Shown here piece after piece: positions 59,436-64,000 of a stretch of DNA of 64,000 bases. Positions within the stretch are counted from its first letter, which is position 1. The number at the start of each line of letters is the position of its first letter. The DNA comes from Niveispirillum fermenti (GTDB taxonomy: Bacteria > Pseudomonadota > Alphaproteobacteria > Azospirillales > Azospirillaceae). Where the stretch lies: positions 62,001 through 126,000 of the forward strand of contig NZ_JBLTXA010000006.1 in NCBI RefSeq assembly GCF_048066175.1, read 5' to 3'. Made by a program: the position numbers and the translations under genes. The notes below the pieces were generated by a model. The model made no database searches and was not told the origin of the DNA. It saw only the letters and a program-made list of their open reading frames with translations.

Positions 59436-60635
59436 ATGGGAACGCATTACGACATCATCATCGCCGGGGGCGGGGCCGCCGGCCTCTATGCCGCCATCTT
59501 CGCCGGCCGCCGCGGCCGGCGCGTGCTGGTCATCGACCATGCGGAAAAGGTGGGCAAGAAGATCCTGATCTCCGGCGGCGGGCGCTGCAACTTCACCAAC
59601 CTGGATGCGCGGCCCGACCGTTACCTGTCGGCCAACCCGCATTTCTGCATTTCCGCGCTGAAGCGGCACACCCAGCATGATTTCATCGCCCTGGTCGACC
59701 GGCACGCCATCAAATGGCACGAAAAGAAGCTGGGCCAGCTTTTCTGCGACGAGAGCGCGCGCGACATCGTCGCCATGCTGCTGGCCGAATGCGCCGATGC
59801 CGGGGTGGATATCCGCACCGCCTGCCGCATCGCCGACGTGGCGTCCAACACCCCCGGCTTCACGCTGGACACCAGCCACGGCGCCTTCACGTCCGACAGT
59901 TTCATCCTGGCCACGGGCGGCCCGTCGATCCCGAAGATGGGGGCCAGCGACTTCGCCTTCCGGCTGGCCCGCGCCTGGGGTCTGCCGGTGGTGGAACCAC
60001 GCCCGGCGCTGGTGCCGCTGACCTTCGCGCCGCCGGATCTGAAGAAGCTGGACGGCCTGTCGGGCGTGCCGCTGGAAGCCACCGTCGCCTGCGGCGGCGG
60101 CCGGTTCCGCGAGGCGCTGCTGATCACCCATCGCGGGCTGTCCGGCCCGTCGATCCTGCAGATATCCTCCTACTGGCGTGAAGGGCGGCCGGTGGTCATC
60201 GACCTGTCGCCGGATCTGGCGCTGGCCGACCATCTGAAGGGGCTGAAACGGTCGCGCCCGAAGGCAGAGCTGAAGACGGTGCTGGGCGATCTGCTGCCCC
60301 GCCGCTTTGCCGAGCGGCTGTTCGAAGTGGGGTTGCTGGGCACGGCCCCCCTGACCAGCCGCCCCCTGGCCGACCTGAAGGATGCCGATCTGGCCGGCGT
60401 GGCGGCGGCCCTGCATGGCTGGACCGTCCATCCCGACGGGACGGAGGGATATCGCACGGCAGAGGTGACGCTGGGCGGCATCGATACTGGCGCGCTTTCC
60501 TCCAAGACCATGGAGGCGAAGAATATCCCCGGCCTGTTCGTGATCGGGGAGGCGGTGGATGTCACCGGCTGGCTGGGCGGGTATAATTTCCAATGGGCCT
60601 GGTCCTCCGGCCACGCGGCCGGCATGGCGGCCTGA
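59436..60635 (+). CDS. BaiN/HI0933-family FAD-dependent oxidoreductase
   Basis: This 399-aa flavoprotein has the FAD dinucleotide fold IIIAGGGAAGLYAAIFAGRR, then KVGKKILISGGGRCNFTNLD and FFCDESARDIVAMLLAECAD. The C-terminal signature is GLFVIGEAVDVTGWLGGYNF with QWAWSSGHAAGMAA. The family includes the bile-acid reductase BaiN, but substrates are unknown for most members. The start ATG is at 59436; the frame is open earlier but overlaps the upstream gene. Confidence 0.92.
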   Translation: MGTHYDIIIAGGGAAGLYAAIFAGRRGRRVLVIDHAEKVGKKILISGGGRCNFTNLDARPDRYLSANPHFCISALKRHTQHDFIALVDRHAIKWHEKKLGQLFCDESARDIVAMLLAECADAGVDIRTACRIADVASNTPGFTLDTSHGAFTSDSFILATGGPSIPKMGASDFAFRLARAWGLPVVEPRPALVPLTFAPPDLKKLDGLSGVPLEATVACGGGRFREALLITHRGLSGPSILQISSYWREGRPVVIDLSPDLALADHLKGLKRSRPKAELKTVLGDLLPRRFAERLFEVGLLGTAPLTSRPLADLKDADLAGVAAALHGWTVHPDGTEGYRTAEVTLGGIDTGALSSKTMEAKNIPGLFVIGEAVDVTGWLGGYNFQWAWSSGHAAGMAA

Positions 60636-60744
60636 AAAGCGGACCGTCAGTCACTTTTTCAGGCCCTTCGGCCGCCGGCGCCAACAGGCCAACGGCTCAT
60701 GCGCGCATGGGCGCGCGACGGCAGCCGCCGCCCTGTACCGACGG

Positions 60745-61806
60745 TCAGACATGTCGATCGTCGGCATGACGCCGCAGCGTGTGCAGCGAGCGGATCAGCA
60801 GCGTGATGACGATCAGCGCCCCACCCTGATGCGCCGCGCCCAGCGCGACGGGCACGGCGTGCAGCAGCGTCGTGATCCCCAGCACCACCTGCCCACCGAT
60901 GCCCAGCATCAGCCACAGGGCGGCGCGCTTGGCCACGGCCGGCACATCCGTGCGCTGACCGATGCGCCAGCAATAGGCGACGGTGACGCCGGCCGTCAGG
61001 ATGGCCAGCCAGCGATGGATGAACTGCACCATGGCCGTATTCTCGAAGATATTCAGCCAGACAGGCCGCAGGTTCCAGATTTCCGGCGGGGCGAAGGCAT
61101 CGTTCATCAGGGGCCAGCTGTTGTAGGCGAGGCCGGCATCCAGCCCCGCCACGAAGGCCCCCCAGATGACCGTCACGGCCACCAGCGCCAGCGACACCCG
61201 CCCCAGCCGGACCAGCCCCGCCCTTTCCGGATGCCGGCGGGCCTGGGGGTGGCGCAGGTCAAGCCCGGCCTGGACCAGCAATGCATAGAGGAACAGCGCC
61301 ATGCCCAGATGCAGGGCCAGCCGGTAATGGCTGACATCGGTGCGCTCCGACAGGCCCGATTGCACCATGAACCAGCCGATGAAACCCTGCAGCCCACCCA
61401 GCAGGAACAGGCCCACAAGGCGGGGCAGCATCTGCCGCGTCACCATGCCCTTCACGGCGAACCAGACCAGCGGCACGGCGAAGACGACCCCGATCAGCCG
61501 CCCCCACAGCCGATGGAACCATTCCCAGAAGAATATCTGCTTGAATTCATCCAGGCTCATGCCCCGCTTCAGAACCTGATATTCGGGGATTTGCTTGTAC
61601 TTTTCGAACTCGGCCAGCCATTGCGCCTCGTTCAGGGGCGGGATGGTGCCCGTGATGGGCTTCCATTCGGTGATCGACAGGCCACTTTCCGTCAGGCGCG
61701 TGATGGCGCCGATGATGGCCATGGCGAAGACCATGCCGGCGCAGAACAGCAGCCAGTTGGCAACGGCGCGATGGCCGGGGACAGAAGGGGTCTGGGCGAC
61801 GGACAT
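60745..61806 (-). CDS. ctaA: Heme A synthase (COX15/CtaA family)
   Basis: This 353-aa membrane protein oxidises heme O to heme A for cytochrome oxidase. About eight membrane segments are visible (the first WLLFCAGMVFAMAIIGAITR). Conserved parts are TRLTESGLSITEWKPITGTI, FFWEWFHRLWGRLIGVVFAV with the heme-ligand His, GLQGFIGWFMVQSGL, SHYRLALHLGMALFLYALLV and VQFIHRWLAILTAGVTVAYC. It stands 63 bases before the thiE-like gene on the same strand. Confidence 0.95.
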   Translation of the reverse strand: MSVAQTPSVPGHRAVANWLLFCAGMVFAMAIIGAITRLTESGLSITEWKPITGTIPPLNEAQWLAEFEKYKQIPEYQVLKRGMSLDEFKQIFFWEWFHRLWGRLIGVVFAVPLVWFAVKGMVTRQMLPRLVGLFLLGGLQGFIGWFMVQSGLSERTDVSHYRLALHLGMALFLYALLVQAGLDLRHPQARRHPERAGLVRLGRVSLALVAVTVIWGAFVAGLDAGLAYNSWPLMNDAFAPPEIWNLRPVWLNIFENTAMVQFIHRWLAILTAGVTVAYCWRIGQRTDVPAVAKRAALWLMLGIGGQVVLGITTLLHAVPVALGAAHQGGALIVITLLIRSLHTLRRHADDRHV

Positions 61807-61869
61807 GGGGCGGGCCGTTCGATCGGTGGGAAAACGATGCCGTGATATGGGCGCGACAGGGGCCGATGG

Positions 61870-62490
61870 TCAAATGCCGGCCTTGCGGCCCCGCGTCGCA
61901 GCCAGGGCTGTGACCAGTGCCGCCATACCGGCCGGATCGCGCATCGGGCCGCCCATGACGGCTGCCCCCGCCGCACCCGCCGCCAGGCAATCCGGCAGGT
62001 TCCCCGCCGTCACCCCGCCCAGCGCCAGGGTGGGCAGGGGCAGCCCGGCCAGCACCCCCGCCCCCAGGGCGGGACCGTATCCGGGTTTCGACGCGCTGGG
62101 GAAGATGGGGCTCAGCGTGGCGTAATCCGCGCCGGCCCGCGCCGCGGCCGCCACCGCCGCCCGGCCGTGGCAGGAGGCGCCGATCAGCGCGCCCGGCCCC
62201 AGGCGCCGGCGCACGGCCGCGATGTCGGCACCGTCGGGCAGATGCACCCCGTCGCACAGCAGGCCCAGCGCCGGGTCGCCATGGACGGTCAGCACGCCGC
62301 CCACGGGCGCCAGCAAGGGTCGCAGCACCGCCAGCAGCCCGGCCTGTCCATCGGCCGGCAGGTCCTTTTCACGCAGGCTGACCCAGCGGCAGCCGGCGGC
62401 GACGCAGGCCGCGACAATGTCGGGCAGGCCGCCCGCGGCCTGCGCCCGGTCGGTGATCAGCAGCAGCGGTGGGAACGGCAGCAGCGGCAC
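61870..62490 (-). CDS. Thiamine-phosphate synthase family protein
   Basis: This 206-aa TIM-barrel protein has the ThiE/TenI core: PLLLITDRAQAAGGLPDIVA, CRWVSLREKDLPADGQAGLL, LTVHGDPALGLLCDGVHLPD, and IGASCHGRAAVAAAARAGAD. The phosphate-binding motif is YATLSPIFPSASKPGYGP with LALGGVTAGNL. ThiE joins HMP-PP and THZ-P; the related TenI does not. No other thiamine genes are near, so either is possible. Confidence 0.85.
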   Translation of the reverse strand: MPLLPFPPLLLITDRAQAAGGLPDIVAACVAAGCRWVSLREKDLPADGQAGLLAVLRPLLAPVGGVLTVHGDPALGLLCDGVHLPDGADIAAVRRRLGPGALIGASCHGRAAVAAAARAGADYATLSPIFPSASKPGYGPALGAGVLAGLPLPTLALGGVTAGNLPDCLAAGAAGAAVMGGPMRDPAGMAALVTALAATRGRKAGI

Positions 62491-62518
62491 GGCGTCATCT
62501 CCCCTTCCCCGCCCCCTG

Positions 62519-63445
62519 TCAGGCGGTCAGCCTGTCCCCGATCCGGTGGGGAAAGCCGCGCAGGAAGGCAGCGCCATCCACAGGCCCCTTGCCGGGCCGC
62601 TGTACCCGGAGCAGACGCAACGCGCCATCGCCGCAGGCCACTGTCGGCCCGGCATCGATCAGGGTCCCCGGCGGGGCGTCGCCCGCCACCGGTTCGGCCG
62701 CCAGCACCTTCAGCTTCTCTCCGCCGGCAAGATCGATCCAGCAGCCGGGCCAGGGGGTCAGGCCACGGACCTGCCGATCCAGTTCCACGGCCGGACGGGA
62801 CAGGTCCAGGCGCCCTTCCTCCTTGGCCAGCTTGGCGGCATAGGTCACGCCCTCTTCCGGCTGCGGCACGGGGGTCAGCGAACCGTCTGCAATACCGGGC
62901 AGGGCCGCCACCATCAGCCGGGCACCCATGGCGGCCAGGGCGTCATGCAGTGTGGCGGCGTTCATGCCCGCCGTGATGGGCAGGCTGTCCTTCATCAGCA
63001 TGGCGCCCGTGTCCAGGCCGGCATCCATCTGCATGATGGTCACGCCCGTTTCGGCATCGCCGGCCAGGATGGCACGCTGAATGGGGGCCGCCCCGCGCCA
63101 GCGCGGCAGCAGGCTGGCATGGACATTGACGCAGCCCAGGCGCGGTGCGTCCAGCACGGGTTGCGGCAGGATCAGGCCATAGGCGGCCACGATGGCGCAA
63201 TCCAGGTCCAGGGCGGCGAAGGCCGCCTGCTCCTCCGGCTTGCGCAGGCTCTTGGGGGTGCGCACGGGGATGCCCAGCGCATCGGCCCGGCGATGCACGG
63301 GCGTGGCCTGCACCTGCTGGCCGCGGCCCGCGGGGCGGGGCGGCTGGCTGTAGACACAGACCAGTTCATGCCCGCCCTGGACCAGGGCATCCAGGATGCC
63401 CACGGAAAAGTCGGGCGTACCCATGAAGGCAAGACGCAGCGGCAC
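62519..63445 (-). CDS. fmt: Methionyl-tRNA formyltransferase
   Basis: This 308-aa enzyme formylates initiator Met-tRNA. It has LAFMGTPDFSVGILDALVQG, the catalytic region CVNVHASLLPRWRGAAPIQR with Asn and His, GVTIMQMDAGLDTGAML with Asp, and a C-terminal OB-like domain with RGLTPWPGCWIDLAGGEKLK. Length is normal. It follows def on the same strand, the classical def-fmt operon. Confidence 0.96.
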   Translation of the reverse strand: MPLRLAFMGTPDFSVGILDALVQGGHELVCVYSQPPRPAGRGQQVQATPVHRRADALGIPVRTPKSLRKPEEQAAFAALDLDCAIVAAYGLILPQPVLDAPRLGCVNVHASLLPRWRGAAPIQRAILAGDAETGVTIMQMDAGLDTGAMLMKDSLPITAGMNAATLHDALAAMGARLMVAALPGIADGSLTPVPQPEEGVTYAAKLAKEEGRLDLSRPAVELDRQVRGLTPWPGCWIDLAGGEKLKVLAAEPVAGDAPPGTLIDAGPTVACGDGALRLLRVQRPGKGPVDGAAFLRGFPHRIGDRLTA

Positions 63446-63481
63446 GGGGAAAAGCCTCTCTTTCGGCCGGGATCAGGGAAA

Positions 63482-63497
63482 CCGGGGCGTACCCCGG
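63482..63497. other. Short hairpin between def and fmt
   Basis: CCGGGG and CCCCGG enclose CGTA (6-bp stem). It lies in the 72-base gap between the def stop and the fmt start, which could modulate the ratio of the two products. Confidence 0.4.
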
Positions 63498-63517
63498 CAT
63501 CATCCTTATTTGCGGGC

Positions 63518-64000
63518 TTACTTGCGCGACTTGTTGTATTTGCGCAGCAGCATGTTGCGCTTCAGCGACGACAGATGGTCGATGAACAGCACGCCGTTCA
63601 GGTGGTCGATCTCATGCTGGATGCAGGTGGCCAGCAGGCCGTCGGCATCCATCTCCCGCACCTCGCCCCCGCGATCGACATAACGCACCCGGATCATGCT
63701 GGGCCGTGTCACATCGGCATAGATTTCCGGGATGGACAGGCAGCCTTCCTGCGTCACGGTCACCTCGTCGGAGGTCCAGAGCAGTTCGGGGTTGACCATG
63801 GCCAGCGGCTGGGGCGTCTCGGTGCGGTGATCGGTCACGTCCACGACGATCAGCCGTTCCAGCAGACCGATCTGCGGCGCGGCCAGACCGATGCCGGGGG
63901 CCTTGTACATGGTTTCCAGCATGTCATCCATCAGGGCCGCGACGCGCCCGTCGACATTGTCCAGCGGCTTGCACGTGGCCTTCAGGCGGCTGTCGGGAAT
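63518..64000 (-). CDS. def: Peptide deformylase (5-prime end outside the window)
   Basis: The 161 visible codons cover most of the enzyme that removes formyl from nascent proteins. All three metal-binding motifs are present: GIGLAAPQIG (motif 1), QEGCLSIPEIYADVTRP (motif 2, Cys ligand) and CIQHEIDHLNGVLFIDHLSS (motif 3, both His). The frame runs past 64000; the N-terminal residues before IPDSRLKATCKPLDNVDGRV are missing. It is upstream of fmt. Confidence 0.95.
   Translation of the reverse strand: MPDSRLKATCKPLDNVDGRVAALMDDMLETMYKAPGIGLAAPQIGLLERLIVVDVTDHRTETPQPLAMVNPELLWTSDEVTVTQEGCLSIPEIYADVTRPSMIRVRYVDRGGEVREMDADGLLATCIQHEIDHLNGVLFIDHLSSLKRNMLLRKYNKSRK

Overview
The window is GC-rich chromosomal DNA (about two thirds G+C by eye) from an alphaproteobacterium, most likely Rhodospirillales/Azospirillaceae (Niveispirillum- or Azospirillum-like). 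The assignment rests on gene content: an ornithine decarboxylase/homospermidine synthase pair, an ECF sigma factor with a ChrR-type anti-sigma factor, a moxR-DUF58-DUF4159 cluster, DUF1285, DUF1244, an IalB-type protein, and aroK-aroB next to xerD. I could not run a taxonomic search.

Region 1 (1-4981, minus strand) is a podovirus-like structural module. It reads leftward from a near-consensus sigma-70 promoter: capsid protein, an 89-aa protein, a gp11-like and a gp12-like tail tubular protein, then a long ORF with a tail-fibre N-terminal domain that leaves the window. No portal, scaffold or terminase gene lies upstream of the capsid gene; a methyltransferase-like gene sits there instead. The gp12-like gene carries an exact in-frame 111-bp tandem duplication.

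Region 2 (5055-10558) has the methyltransferase-like gene, an OmpR-type response regulator with its HAMP histidine kinase, a divergent DegP/HtrA protease (a likely envelope-stress unit with two strong hairpins between them), and a DUF1003 membrane protein. Region 3 (10563-17327) is a four-gene operon: MoxR ATPase, DUF58 protein, BatA/DUF4159 protein and a large membrane protein with a glutamine-amidotransferase-like fold. Region 4 (17455-28551) holds DUF1285, a Nudix CoA pyrophosphatase, aroK-aroB, two envelope proteins, xerD, aspS, rnd, DUF1244 and several small orphan genes.

Region 5 (28595-42183) is mixed metabolism and envelope: an N-formylglutamate amidohydrolase, an aldehyde-dehydrogenase-like protein that lacks its catalytic cysteine, two membrane coiled-coil proteins, a ChbG/HpnK deacetylase, an ABC ATPase, a zinc-finger protein, a CAP-domain protein, an RND efflux pair, and murI. 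Region 6 (42283-53371) holds a TonB-dependent receptor, an M24 aminopeptidase, prmA, the ECF sigma/ChrR pair with a recognisable ECF-type promoter, an IalB-type protein, an iron-type ABC permease and a secreted M20 amidohydrolase.

Region 7 (53481-64000) holds the polyamine genes odc and hss, which make putrescine and then homospermidine. They are preceded by a long leader with a 12-codon ORF. They are followed by arfB, a large pentapeptide-repeat protein, a BaiN/HI0933-type flavoprotein, ctaA, a thiE-like gene, fmt and a partial def.

The observations most worth a second look are the capsid-first phage module, the cysteine-less aldehyde dehydrogenase with an AT-rich codon patch beside the active site, and the odc leader ORF. 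No CRISPR array, rRNA, tRNA or insertion sequence was seen.
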